Shown in pieces: positions 34,878-43,711 of a stretch of DNA of 64,000 nt. Numbering within the stretch: position 1 is the first letter of the stretch; each line of letters begins with the position of its first letter. The DNA lies in contig JAEWQV010000002.1 of the NCBI GenBank assembly GCA_023399055.1, positions 321,289 to 385,288 of the forward strand, in the 5' to 3' direction. The notes under the pieces were generated by a model. The model saw only the letters and a program-made list of their open reading frames with translations, was not told the origin of the DNA and ran no database searches. Origin of the DNA: Bacillota bacterium. Its GTDB lineage: Bacteria > Bacillota > Clostridia > Lachnospirales > Lachnospiraceae. The position numbers and the translations under genes were made by a program.

Positions 34878-37800
34878 ATGGAGAGGATTATTTTCAAAAA
34901 GAAGAGCATAGCCTCATTCTTGGTTTTGGCTCTGGTTTTAACTCAAATGTTAACTTTTACACCTACCACGTATGCAGCAGCTACAACTTATGAAGCAGAA
35001 TCAGCTACACTTTCTGGGGGATGTGTAAAACAAACTGACCACACTGGATATACGGGAACTGGGTTTGTTGGTGGTTATACGGATGGCAATAAAGGGAATG
35101 CTGCCACTCAATTTACAGTAAACGCAGCAACTGCTGGAAATTACAATGTGACTTTAAGATACGCCAATGGAAATGGAAGCGCTAAAACATTAAGTCTATA
35201 TGTAAATAACACAAAACTCAAACAGATATCTTTAAATGCAACAACTAACTGGGATTCATGGGGAACACAGACGGAAACAGTTGCACTTAATCAAGGAAGT
35301 AATACCATCAGATACAAATTTGACACTGCAGATTCAGGAAATGTTAATGTGGATAATATCTCTGTAGATACTGCCACAGGCAGCGGATCACCTGATCTGA
35401 TTGTAACTGATATTACCTGGTCACCTGCCAGTCCTACGGCAGGAAGTGAAGTAGTATTTAGTGCGGTTGTAAAAAATCAAGGTACTGCAGCTACTCCTGC
35501 AGGTATAAAGCACGGCTTAAATCTTTTGGTGGACGGTGTCCAGGTGAATTGGTGTGATACATATACAACATCAATTGCAGCTGGTGCATCAGTTACACTT
35601 ACTGCCAACAGTGGACCTTCTGGTAAGAATTCCTGGACTGCTACAAGTGGGTCACATACTGTGCAGGCTGTAGTTGATGATACCTTCCTTATTACCGAAT
35701 CCAATGAAAATAATAATACCTATAGTGAATCGATATCGATAGGCAGCAGTACTGGAACACCAGACCTTATCGTTACCGACATCACTTATTCACCTGCTTC
35801 TCCTTCCGATGGAAACGAAGTTACCTTAAGTGCTGTAGTAAAGAATCAAGGAACTGGAGCAAGTCCAGCAGGAACCATCTGTGGTGTGCTGTTTACTGTA
35901 GACGGTACATCAGTTAATTGGAGCGATAATTATACAGCATCAATACCTGCAGGTGCGTCGGTTACTGTAAAAGCAACCGGTGGGCCAAACAGTAAAGCAA
36001 CTTGGAAGGCAATCGGTGGAGCACATACCATTGCTGCACAGGTCGATGATGTAAATAGAATTACTGAGTCCAATGAATCAAATAACACTTATAGCGAAGC
36101 TTTAACAGTAGGCGGTGGAGCTACAACACCTGATTTAGTAGTTACCGATATTACATATACCCCTGCAACCCCACAGACTGGTAACGAAGTAACCTTTAAA
36201 GCTGTGGTTAAAAATCAAGGCTCTGGTGCGACTCCTGCAGGAACCACCTGCGGTGTGCTTTTCTCCGTAAATGGTACAGCAGTTAACTGGAGTGACAATT
36301 ATACCTCTTCTATACCGGCAGGTGGTTCTGTCACCTTGACTGCAACTGGTGGAGCAAGCGGAAAAGCAAGTTGGACGTCAACCACAGGTACACATACGTT
36401 AACTGCGTTTGTAGATGATATTAATAGAATTACAGAATCCAATGAGAACAATAATACCTATAGTGAATCTGTAACGATTAATCCAGCACCTAACCCTGAT
36501 CTTATCGTAACTGATATCTCCTGGTCTCCGGCATCTCCATCCGCCGGAAATGCAGTAACCTTTAGTGCGGTGGTTAAAAACCAGGGTACAGTTGCAACAC
36601 CTTCCGGGACTGCTTGTAATGTATCCTTCTATGTGGATGGTACGAAGGTGAGTTCCGTGATAAACTATACGACTTCCATAGCTGTTGGTGCCACAGCTAC
36701 ACTTACACAGAACATTGGTTCCTGGGCAGCAACCAATGGAATTCACACAATAGGAGCTGTAGTTGACGAGACCAATCTAATTGCTGAAATAAGTGATAGC
36801 AACAACTCCTATAACGAGAGTATGACGATAGGTACAATTCAGACCTATGGAGCAACAGTGCCTTATGATACTTATGAGGCTGAAAATCTTACGATTAGCG
36901 GTGGAAGTGTAACTGGACCAAGCACTACCTGGTGTGTTGCTGAGTCGGAAGCTTCAGGAAGAAAAGCAGTAAAGCTTATGCAAGGTCAATCAGTAGAATT
37001 GACACTTACCAATCCAGCACAGGGTATCGTTGTTCGATATTCTATGCCAGATAGTGCAACTGGAGCAGATATTTACCAGAACTTAAGCGTATATGTTAAC
37101 TCTACTCATAATACTGATATTTCATTAACTAATCGATACTCTCATCAATACGGACAATATGGTTCTGATGGTGGTGAAATGCAATGGTCTAATACACCTG
37201 GCACCAATCATCATAGATATTTTGATGAAAGTCGTGTACTTTTAGGTCAGCAGTATGCAGCTGGAACTAAAATCAAACTGCAGTGGGATGCAAATGATTA
37301 TAATCCAAATGGATCTACCTACGTACTTATCGACCTTATCGAAACAGAAGCAGTGCCAGCAGCGCTGACCAAACCTTCCGATTATGTATCCATAACAAAC
37401 TATGGGGCAGTTGCAAATGACGGGGTTGATGATACAGCAGCTATGACTTCTGCAATTGCAGCAGTCAATGGAACCACCGTTAAGGGAGTATGGATACCGG
37501 AAGGTAACTTTGATTTTAAAACAGGAACAAGAGGTACCACAAAAATCAGACTGGCAAGCGGAGTTTCTATTAAAGGTGCTGGAATGTGGAGATCAACGCT
37601 GCAAGGCGCTTATGCTGGTATCTATTTAGTAGGCGGTAATGTCACACTTTCCAACTTTTCGATAAAAGCAGAAGAAACCTATCGATCCAATGCAACAGGT
37701 ATTGCTGGTATCGAAGGAAATGCATTAAATTCTACCATTACAAATCTCTGGATACAACACACCAAGGTAGGTCTTTGGTTGAATGAGGGAACAGCAAATG

Positions 37801-38507
37801 CTCTGATTTCTGGATGTAGAATAAGAGATACCTGGGCAGACGGTATTAACCTGAATGGTGGAGCAAAAAACACAATTGTTGAACAGTGTAATTTCCGTAA
37901 TAACGGCGATGATGGTATGGCAATGTGGTCAAAATCTTTAAATGGTGGAACTGGAACAGTGGAAAGCTGTACCTTTCGATATAATACAATCCAGATTCCA
38001 AACCTTGCAAATGGAATAGGAATCTATGGTGGTAAAAACAATACAGTAAGTAATAATCTTATCCTGGATGTGGTAGACAATGGATCTGGTATTCAGTTTG
38101 GAACAAATCATAGCCCAACAGCTTTTACTGGAACCCTTACAGTAAGTAATAATCGCCTCGTACGTTGTGGTTCCTATCATCATGACTATGGTTACCAAAT
38201 TGGTGCAATCTGGGGCTACTGGGTAAATAACAACGGATTAGCAAATGGACTCACTGTAAATGTTACTTCTAATTTGATTGAAAATAGTACCTACTCAGGT
38301 GTGTTCATTGAAGAACCAAGTTCCAGTGCTGTAGTTAATTATACGTCAAATACCATTAACAATTCAGGGACTTATGGAGTTTACATAAGAGGGTCAGCAA
38401 ATGGTTCAGCTGCCTTTAACACCAACACAGTAAATGTTGCACCTTCAGGAAAGTTTAAGAATGATTCGGCAAGTTTCACAGTAACAGGAACGGGTAACAA
38501 CTGGTAA
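34878..38507 (+). CDS. Secreted GH87-like alpha-glucanase with CBM and four CARDB repeats
   Basis: A signal peptide ends near TYAAA (residue 35). A CBM6/35-like domain (YEAESATLSGG, about 37-165) is followed by four CARDB repeats of about 120 residues (PDLIVTDI ... TESNENNNTYSE, about 170-655), a second CBM-like domain (YEAENLTISGG, 665-835) and a right-handed beta-helix (about 835-1209). The helix has the GH87 motifs DGINL (Asp988) and NGDDGMAMWS (Asp1011, Asp1012), the acidic residues of mycodextranase/alpha-1,3-glucanase. It probably attacks fungal or dental-type alpha-glucans; the substrate is inferred from family. The alternating domains suggest binding to insoluble polymers. Confidence 0.8.
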   Translation: MERIIFKKKSIASFLVLALVLTQMLTFTPTTYAAATTYEAESATLSGGCVKQTDHTGYTGTGFVGGYTDGNKGNAATQFTVNAATAGNYNVTLRYANGNGSAKTLSLYVNNTKLKQISLNATTNWDSWGTQTETVALNQGSNTIRYKFDTADSGNVNVDNISVDTATGSGSPDLIVTDITWSPASPTAGSEVVFSAVVKNQGTAATPAGIKHGLNLLVDGVQVNWCDTYTTSIAAGASVTLTANSGPSGKNSWTATSGSHTVQAVVDDTFLITESNENNNTYSESISIGSSTGTPDLIVTDITYSPASPSDGNEVTLSAVVKNQGTGASPAGTICGVLFTVDGTSVNWSDNYTASIPAGASVTVKATGGPNSKATWKAIGGAHTIAAQVDDVNRITESNESNNTYSEALTVGGGATTPDLVVTDITYTPATPQTGNEVTFKAVVKNQGSGATPAGTTCGVLFSVNGTAVNWSDNYTSSIPAGGSVTLTATGGASGKASWTSTTGTHTLTAFVDDINRITESNENNNTYSESVTINPAPNPDLIVTDISWSPASPSAGNAVTFSAVVKNQGTVATPSGTACNVSFYVDGTKVSSVINYTTSIAVGATATLTQNIGSWAATNGIHTIGAVVDETNLIAEISDSNNSYNESMTIGTIQTYGATVPYDTYEAENLTISGGSVTGPSTTWCVAESEASGRKAVKLMQGQSVELTLTNPAQGIVVRYSMPDSATGADIYQNLSVYVNSTHNTDISLTNRYSHQYGQYGSDGGEMQWSNTPGTNHHRYFDESRVLLGQQYAAGTKIKLQWDANDYNPNGSTYVLIDLIETEAVPAALTKPSDYVSITNYGAVANDGVDDTAAMTSAIAAVNGTTVKGVWIPEGNFDFKTGTRGTTKIRLASGVSIKGAGMWRSTLQGAYAGIYLVGGNVTLSNFSIKAEETYRSNATGIAGIEGNALNSTITNLWIQHTKVGLWLNEGTANALISGCRIRDTWADGINLNGGAKNTIVEQCNFRNNGDDGMAMWSKSLNGGTGTVESCTFRYNTIQIPNLANGIGIYGGKNNTVSNNLILDVVDNGSGIQFGTNHSPTAFTGTLTVSNNRLVRCGSYHHDYGYQIGAIWGYWVNNNGLANGLTVNVTSNLIENSTYSGVFIEEPSSSAVVNYTSNTINNSGTYGVYIRGSANGSAAFNTNTVNVAPSGKFKNDSASFTVTGTGNNW

Positions 38508-38530
38508 AACATAATTAAGTTAAATTAGAT

Positions 38531-38573
38531 AGGGTCAAATGCAGGTAGATACTTCTGCATTTGACCCTGTTTT
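38531..38573 (+). terminator. Terminator after the GH87-like gene
   Basis: AGGGTCAAATGCAG pairs perfectly with CTGCATTTGACCCT and is followed by GTTTT. Confidence 0.9.
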
Positions 38574-38796
38574 GATTAATTAATAGGATAAGGTTAATCT
38601 GCAGAGAATAGGAATAAGCCTTGTTTGCTATAACAACTTCGTATCGATGAGACATAATATAATAATATACGACAAATACATTGACACAAGAAAGACTTTC
38701 AATTATATCTAGAATATGATACTATTCAGAACCTAATATAATATATAAAATTTAGATTTGAAAGCTTACTTTCTAAGATAATTTTAAATATAAGAG

Positions 38797-38884
38797 GAAA
38801 CGACTTGTCGTTTCACTTGTCAAGTATTCGTGTTTGGCGAGAGCCAAACAGCGAGGAAACCTGTGGCTTTTCGAGCTGGTTCTG
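38797..38884 (+). repeat. Palindromic repeat copy 2
   Basis: An 88-base copy with two palindromes: GAAACGACTTGTCGTTTC and TGTTTGGCGAGAGCCAAACA, ending GAGCTGGTTCTGG. The same order occurs in reverse at 62140-62226. It makes up much of the 424-base gap after the GH87 gene; the rest is A+T-rich and holds nothing clear. Confidence 0.7.
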
Positions 38885-38931
38885 GATGGATATAACTGCG
38901 AATCTGTATTAAGTAGAAGGAAAGGAACACT

Positions 38932-39603
38932 ATGAATATAGATAAATTCAATCATTTTAGAGATAAATTAAGTTTCCAGGAAGGGTTGTATCTAAACGAA
39001 GAATATTTTAATTCAGTGGTATTACTGCTTATGATACCGATAGATGGAGAATATCATTTTATCTTTCAAAAAAGGAATAGAAACATTAGGCAAGGTGGTG
39101 AGATTTGTTGCCCAGGTGGTAGAATAGACCCAGAAGATACGTCAATTGAGCAAGCAGTTTTGCGTGAGACGAAAGAGGAGATGGGGATTCCCGGTGAGCG
39201 TATTGAGATAATTGGTAGATTGAATAAGGTTCTTACACCTAGTGGATTATCAGTAGATGCCTTTGTTGGTATTACAGATGTTGAACTTAAAGATATTACG
39301 GTTAATCCTGAAGAAGTGGAGTTGTTCTTTACCGTACCACTTTCATATTTCCTGGAAAAAGAACCAGAAAAGTATAGCGCACAGGTTTCCATTAGTCCTA
39401 GTTACATTGATCACGAAACAGGGGAGGAGATTATATTATTCCCGGCAGAACAACTTGGGATTCCCGAAAAATATTCAAAGCCTTGGGGAGAGTTTCGATA
39501 TGGCATCTATGTATATCCTACTGAGTATGGCCCGATTTGGGGGATAACCGCTAAATTTGTACTAGATTTCATAAATCAAATACGAAAATATATGAAAGAA
39601 TAA
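38932..39603 (+). CDS. Nudix hydrolase, CoA pyrophosphatase type
   Basis: The 223-residue protein has the pattern QKRNRNIRQGGEICCPGGRID with the Nudix core LRETKEEMGI, as in the NUDT7/NUDT8/YeaB group that splits CoA and related pyrophosphates. The extra residues between GGR and the REXXEE core also match that group. An RBS (AAGGAA) precedes the ATG. The gene is monocistronic. Confidence 0.8.
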   Translation: MNIDKFNHFRDKLSFQEGLYLNEEYFNSVVLLLMIPIDGEYHFIFQKRNRNIRQGGEICCPGGRIDPEDTSIEQAVLRETKEEMGIPGERIEIIGRLNKVLTPSGLSVDAFVGITDVELKDITVNPEEVELFFTVPLSYFLEKEPEKYSAQVSISPSYIDHETGEEIILFPAEQLGIPEKYSKPWGEFRYGIYVYPTEYGPIWGITAKFVLDFINQIRKYMKE

Positions 39604-39650
39604 CTCTATCTTTTTCATTTTGGTGCAATAAAATTCTTTCCTATAGAATT

Positions 39651-39673
39651 AAAAAGGGGAGCTTACGCTCCCC
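39651..39673 (-). terminator. Terminator of the small CPKC gene
   Basis: GGGGAGC pairs with GCTCCCC over a four-base loop. Read on the minus strand it is followed by TTTTT, so it serves the 54-residue gene. Confidence 0.7.
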
Positions 39674-39680
39674 AGAGAGA

Positions 39681-39845
39681 TTATATTCCTTTCACATTAC
39701 CAGAGGAAGGTCTTTTATTTGATGTTGTTGTCTTCTTTTCATCACATTTTGGACAATTTTTAAAATCTACATCATTATTTGAATTATTGTTTTTTGTATT
39801 TGTATCTTTTGAAGGTGTTGCGTTACTATTATTTAATTTACTCAT
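39681..39845 (-). CDS. Small 54-residue protein with CPKC motif
   Basis: A minus-strand frame begins with ATG at 39843-39845, preceded six bases away by AAAGGAG, and ends with TAA just before a minus-strand terminator. The protein is hydrophilic, rich in Asn, Thr and Lys, with CPKC at residues 31-34. Complete signals on both ends support a real gene even though no homologue is recognised. It may be a small zinc or redox peptide; that is a guess. Confidence 0.55.
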   Translation of the reverse strand: MSKLNNSNATPSKDTNTKNNNSNNDVDFKNCPKCDEKKTTTSNKRPSSGNVKGI

Positions 39846-40218
39846 TGAATACTCCTTTCCAATCTATTTTACTTAGTATTTGTTATTGATAGTAAAATAT
39901 ACTGGGGGAGTTTTTTCATTATTGGCTTTTAATGCAATAATTAAGATTTAATAAATGATAGGATTGAATAATATATTAATGTAGTTGATGACAACACCCT
40001 AGTAAACTAACTATTAAACTTGCTAAAATAGTAGGATATTAGAAAATAATGTTTAAATATCTAGATTAATCCAAAATTTACTGATAAAATATCTATGATT
40101 TTCTTATTTTGAAAAATATAATTAAATTGAATGCAATTAAATTACTTAAAACTATTGAAAGTGAAATAAAAAGATATTATAATAAAAACGAGCATAATAT
40201 TGCTTAAATGGACATAAA
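39846..40218. other. A+T-rich intergenic region, nothing recognised
   Basis: Apart from the start of the small gene on the minus strand I see no reading frame, RNA or repeat here. Confidence 0.5.
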
Positions 40219-40234
40219 ATACAAATATTTGTAT
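40219..40234. promoter_or_regulatory. Perfect palindrome upstream of korA
   Basis: ATACAAATATTTGTAT is a 16-bp perfect palindrome 28 bases before the korA start. It is a plausible operator; the factor is unknown. Confidence 0.4.
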
Positions 40235-40262
40235 TGAAAATACTAGTATAGGAGGGATTATA

Positions 40263-41930
40263 TTGTACAATTTATTAATCGGCGGAGCAGCCGGTCAGGG
40301 TATCGAAACATCTGTAGCAGTTTTACAGAAGTTTATTAAAAATTCGGGTTATTATATCTTCACAGTTAGAGACTTCATGTCACGTGTACGTGGAGGTCAC
40401 AATTTTTCACTTCTTCGATTTGGTGTCGACCCTATTTATTCACATAGCGAAGTTCTTGATGGCATCATCGCCTTTGATGAGGCTACGATCCAATTACATA
40501 GCGATAAGCTTAAAAGTGATGGATTTATTTTATGCGACAGTCAAATAAAATCGGATGATTCAAGAGTTATATCCTTAGATATGCAAGCACTTGGAAAACA
40601 ATTAGGCAATACTCGGGCGACAGGAAGTATTGCAACTGGTGTAATCCTAAAATTATTTGGACTGGAGATAACAAATGCAGAGAAGGTAATCAGTGATTAT
40701 ATAAAAGGGCAGTACCTAGAGTTAAATGTAAAGGCTTTGGTGGAAGGCTATAATTTGGTAGAAACTAGGTTTACCTTACCCAAAGTAGACCTAAGTGAAC
40801 GTATTATCCTTAATGGTAATGAAGCTTTAAGTTTTGGAGCACTTGCTGCAGGACTTAAATTTTACTGTGCATATCCGATGTCCCCGTCAACTACTATCTT
40901 AGAATATCTTGCAGCAGCAGCTGATGATGCCGGAATTGTTGTGGAACAAGCCGAGGATGAGATAGCTGCAATTAATATGGCAATTGGAGCATCTTTTGCA
41001 GGAGCTCCTTCTATGACAGGTACCTCTGGCGGAGGGTTCTGCTTAATGGTAGAGGCGTTGGGATTATCAGGGATAGCTGAAATTCCTTTGGTGGTTGCCA
41101 ATGTTCAAAGACCTGGACCAGCTACGGGGTTGCCTACAAGAACCGAGCAAAGTGATCTTAAGTTCGTCATCTCGGCTTCACAGGGAGAGTTCCCAAGAAT
41201 GGTAATCGCCATTCGAAATCATACAGATGCTTTTTATCAGACAGCGAGAGCACTCTATCTAGCAGATAAATATCAGATTCCAGTTATTATCCTAAGTGAT
41301 CAATATTTATCAGATTCCTATGCATCGGTAGAACCCTTTAATCTTAAAGCAGCAGAGTATAATATAGAGGAAACAGTGGCATTGTCAGAAGAAAATTATC
41401 TTCGTTATCGTTTTACTGCGGATGGTATTTCGCCTAGATTGATTCCTGGAAAGAGCAAACATCTGGTAGCTGCCGATAGTGATGAGCATGATGAACGAGG
41501 CTGGATAATAGAAGAGGCAGATGCCCGTATTAATATGATGGATAAACGACTGAAGAAGTTGGATAAATTAAAGGAAGAATTATTAGAACCTGATTTTATT
41601 GGGGAAGAGTCCTTTGATACTTTGTTTGTAGGTTGGGGTTCTACCTACGGTCCTATTTCAGAAGCAGTACATAACCTAAATAAAAAAGAACCAGGAAAAT
41701 ATGCAGCACTAATTTTTGGAGATATATATCCTCTGCCACAGAAACTTTTAATGGAAAAAGCAGAGACAGCTAAAACTATTATTAACATTGAACAGAATGC
41801 AACTGGCCAACTTGGAGATTTAATAAGAGAGCAGGCAGGTATTGTTTGTGATTATAGCATACTAAAATATGATGGCCGACAAATTTCTAGCGATGAAATT
41901 GCTGATCGTATCAGGAAGGAGGCTATGTAA
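40263..41930 (+). CDS. korA: 2-oxoacid:ferredoxin oxidoreductase, fused gamma-alpha subunit
   Basis: The 555-residue subunit joins an N-terminal gamma domain (LLIGGAAGQGIETS) and an alpha domain with the CoA/pyrimidine-binding segment YPMSPSTTILEYL. With the beta subunit it decarboxylates a 2-oxoacid, probably 2-oxoglutarate or a branched-chain oxoacid, to acyl-CoA while reducing ferredoxin. The start is TTG, six bases after GGAGGG. It overlaps korB by one base. Which oxoacid is used cannot be told from sequence. Confidence 0.88.
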   Translation: MYNLLIGGAAGQGIETSVAVLQKFIKNSGYYIFTVRDFMSRVRGGHNFSLLRFGVDPIYSHSEVLDGIIAFDEATIQLHSDKLKSDGFILCDSQIKSDDSRVISLDMQALGKQLGNTRATGSIATGVILKLFGLEITNAEKVISDYIKGQYLELNVKALVEGYNLVETRFTLPKVDLSERIILNGNEALSFGALAAGLKFYCAYPMSPSTTILEYLAAAADDAGIVVEQAEDEIAAINMAIGASFAGAPSMTGTSGGGFCLMVEALGLSGIAEIPLVVANVQRPGPATGLPTRTEQSDLKFVISASQGEFPRMVIAIRNHTDAFYQTARALYLADKYQIPVIILSDQYLSDSYASVEPFNLKAAEYNIEETVALSEENYLRYRFTADGISPRLIPGKSKHLVAADSDEHDERGWIIEEADARINMMDKRLKKLDKLKEELLEPDFIGEESFDTLFVGWGSTYGPISEAVHNLNKKEPGKYAALIFGDIYPLPQKLLMEKAETAKTIINIEQNATGQLGDLIREQAGIVCDYSILKYDGRQISSDEIADRIRKEAM

Positions 41931-42781
41931 TGGAAGGAACTAAATTTCAAACTTATGAAACTGCCTGGTGTCCCGGCTGTGGTAATTTTAATATTTTGGA
42001 CTGTTTAAAAACAGCACTTGAGGAACTGGGAAAAGAACCTCACGAGGTATTAATGGTTGGAGGAATTGGTCAAGCGGCTAAACTTCCGCAATATATTAGC
42101 GCGAATACCTACTGTGGACTTCATGGAAGGTCACTTCCAGCCGCAGTTGCTGCTAAGATTGCCAATGAAAATTTGACGGTAATTGTTGATACTGGTGATG
42201 GAGATTCCTATGGTGAGGGTGGTAATCATTTTCTGCACAACATAAGAAGAAATGTGAATATTACGCACTTTGTACATGACAATCAAATCTATGGACTAAC
42301 GAAGGGGCAGGCATCCCCAACCACCATGGAAGGTATGGTAACACCAGCACAGGTACATGGTAGTATGAATACACCGCTAAATCCAATCTTGGTTGCTATT
42401 GCAGGTGGCGCAGGATTTGTTGCACGAGCCTTCAGTGGACGCAAAGAACATCTAGTATCCATAATGAAGCAAGCTATTGAATTCAATGGGTATGCTATCG
42501 TTGATATTTTACAACCCTGTGTAAGCTTTAATAAGTTAAACACTTTCGCCTTTTACAACCAAAGAGTCTACGAACTCGATGAAACCTACGATCCTACCAA
42601 TAAGCTTGCAGCTTTGGAAAAATCTATGGAATTTGATTATAAAATACCGATTGGGGTAATATATAAAGAGGAAAAGGATTCCTTCCATGATAAAAATTTC
42701 ATATTGAAAGATGGGATTCCTTTGATAGATAGAAAGAAAGACCCTGCAGCTTTAGAAAAGTTGCTAAAAGATTTTAATTAG
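41930..42781 (+). CDS. korB: 2-oxoacid:ferredoxin oxidoreductase, beta subunit
   Basis: The 283-residue subunit binds thiamine diphosphate through GDGDSYGEGGNH (near residue 88) and a 4Fe-4S cluster through cysteines such as WCPGCGN. It pairs with the upstream subunit; no delta (ferredoxin-like) subunit gene is present, so electrons pass straight to a free ferredoxin. The rubrerythrin gene follows at 14 bases. Confidence 0.9.
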   Translation: MEGTKFQTYETAWCPGCGNFNILDCLKTALEELGKEPHEVLMVGGIGQAAKLPQYISANTYCGLHGRSLPAAVAAKIANENLTVIVDTGDGDSYGEGGNHFLHNIRRNVNITHFVHDNQIYGLTKGQASPTTMEGMVTPAQVHGSMNTPLNPILVAIAGGAGFVARAFSGRKEHLVSIMKQAIEFNGYAIVDILQPCVSFNKLNTFAFYNQRVYELDETYDPTNKLAALEKSMEFDYKIPIGVIYKEEKDSFHDKNFILKDGIPLIDRKKDPAALEKLLKDFN

Positions 42782-42795
42782 GAAGTAAGAAAGGT

Positions 42796-43365
42796 ATGGT
42801 TTGCAAGATGGCTGTTAAAAACGCAATGACTTCAGATTTTTTACATTCTGCTTATGGTGGAGAGAGTATGGCGCACATGAGATATCTACACTGGGGAAAG
42901 ATTGCTGAGAAAGAGGGTTTTCCCAATATAGGAAAACTATTTGTTGCAATCGCTTATGCCGAAAGTGTGCATGCTTACAATCATTTTAAAGAGATTGGAA
43001 GTGAACTGGCGGATGCTACAGTAACTTCAGGAGCTGTATTTGGCAATGGCAAAACAGTGGATAATCTTCAAGGTGGTATTAATGGTGAGCTACATGAGGT
43101 TGACCAAATGTATCCGGTTTATCTAAAAGCTGCGCAATTTCAAGAAGAACCTGGAGCAGAGAAATCCTTCCATTTTGCTTTGGAAGCAGAAAAGCTTCAT
43201 GCCGAATTATTTGCTCAGGCTCAAGCTGCTGCAAAAGAAGGTAAAGATTTTGAATTCAACTCCGTTTTTATCTGCCCAGTATGCGGGCACACAATACTTG
43301 ATGAAGCTCCAGATAAATGTCCAGTTTGTGGGGCAAAGAAAGAATTGTATAGAGAATTTAAATAA
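42796..43365 (+). CDS. rbr: Rubrerythrin
   Basis: A di-iron peroxidase that reduces hydrogen peroxide in anaerobes. The ferritin-like domain has the ligands in EKEGF, YAESVHAYNHF and EAEKLHAELF, and the C-terminal rubredoxin domain has CPVCG twice. AGGAAG lies 10 bases before the ATG; a second ATG four codons on is possible. Its position after korAB suggests that ferredoxin-linked metabolism and peroxide defence are expressed together. Confidence 0.93.
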   Translation: MVCKMAVKNAMTSDFLHSAYGGESMAHMRYLHWGKIAEKEGFPNIGKLFVAIAYAESVHAYNHFKEIGSELADATVTSGAVFGNGKTVDNLQGGINGELHEVDQMYPVYLKAAQFQEEPGAEKSFHFALEAEKLHAELFAQAQAAAKEGKDFEFNSVFICPVCGHTILDEAPDKCPVCGAKKELYREFK

Positions 43366-43421
43366 GTCTTATATGAATTTGATTTAAAAACTAAAATAAT
43401 TAATAACCTATATATTAGAAG

Positions 43422-43455
43422 AGCAAGAGGATAGTAAACCTCTTGCTTTTCTTTG
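43422..43455 (+). terminator. Terminator of korAB-rbr
   Basis: AGCAAGAGG pairs with CCTCTTGCT and is followed by TTTCTTTG. Confidence 0.8.
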
Positions 43456-43458
43456 TTT

Positions 43459-43494
43459 CTATACTAGGAAATTCCTCGGAATTTCCTAGTATAG
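43459..43494. repeat. Perfect 17-bp palindrome with 2-base loop
   Basis: CTATACTAGGAAATTCC at 43459-43475 is the exact reverse complement of 43478-43494. Smaller palindromes follow (GCCC/GGGC, GCGCAGCTGCGC, GTGTGC/GCACAC) to about 43595. No gene is read here; the stretch to 43711 is otherwise empty. Confidence 0.7.
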
Positions 43495-43711
43495 AAAAAG
43501 CCCTTTGGGCTAATGATGCGCAGCTGCGCCCGCGGAACAAAAGGTATGCTTTAAAATTGTTTGAACGCGAGAGTGTGCATAGCACACTTTTGTTCTAATA
43601 GGTGTAGGTGAAGTGAATTGCTGTTTCCTCAGGTTATAAAATTCTAATTCAATAGCACGTTATTTTATGTGATTTTTAATGAAAATTTAGAAAATATTAG
43701 ACCATAACTTC

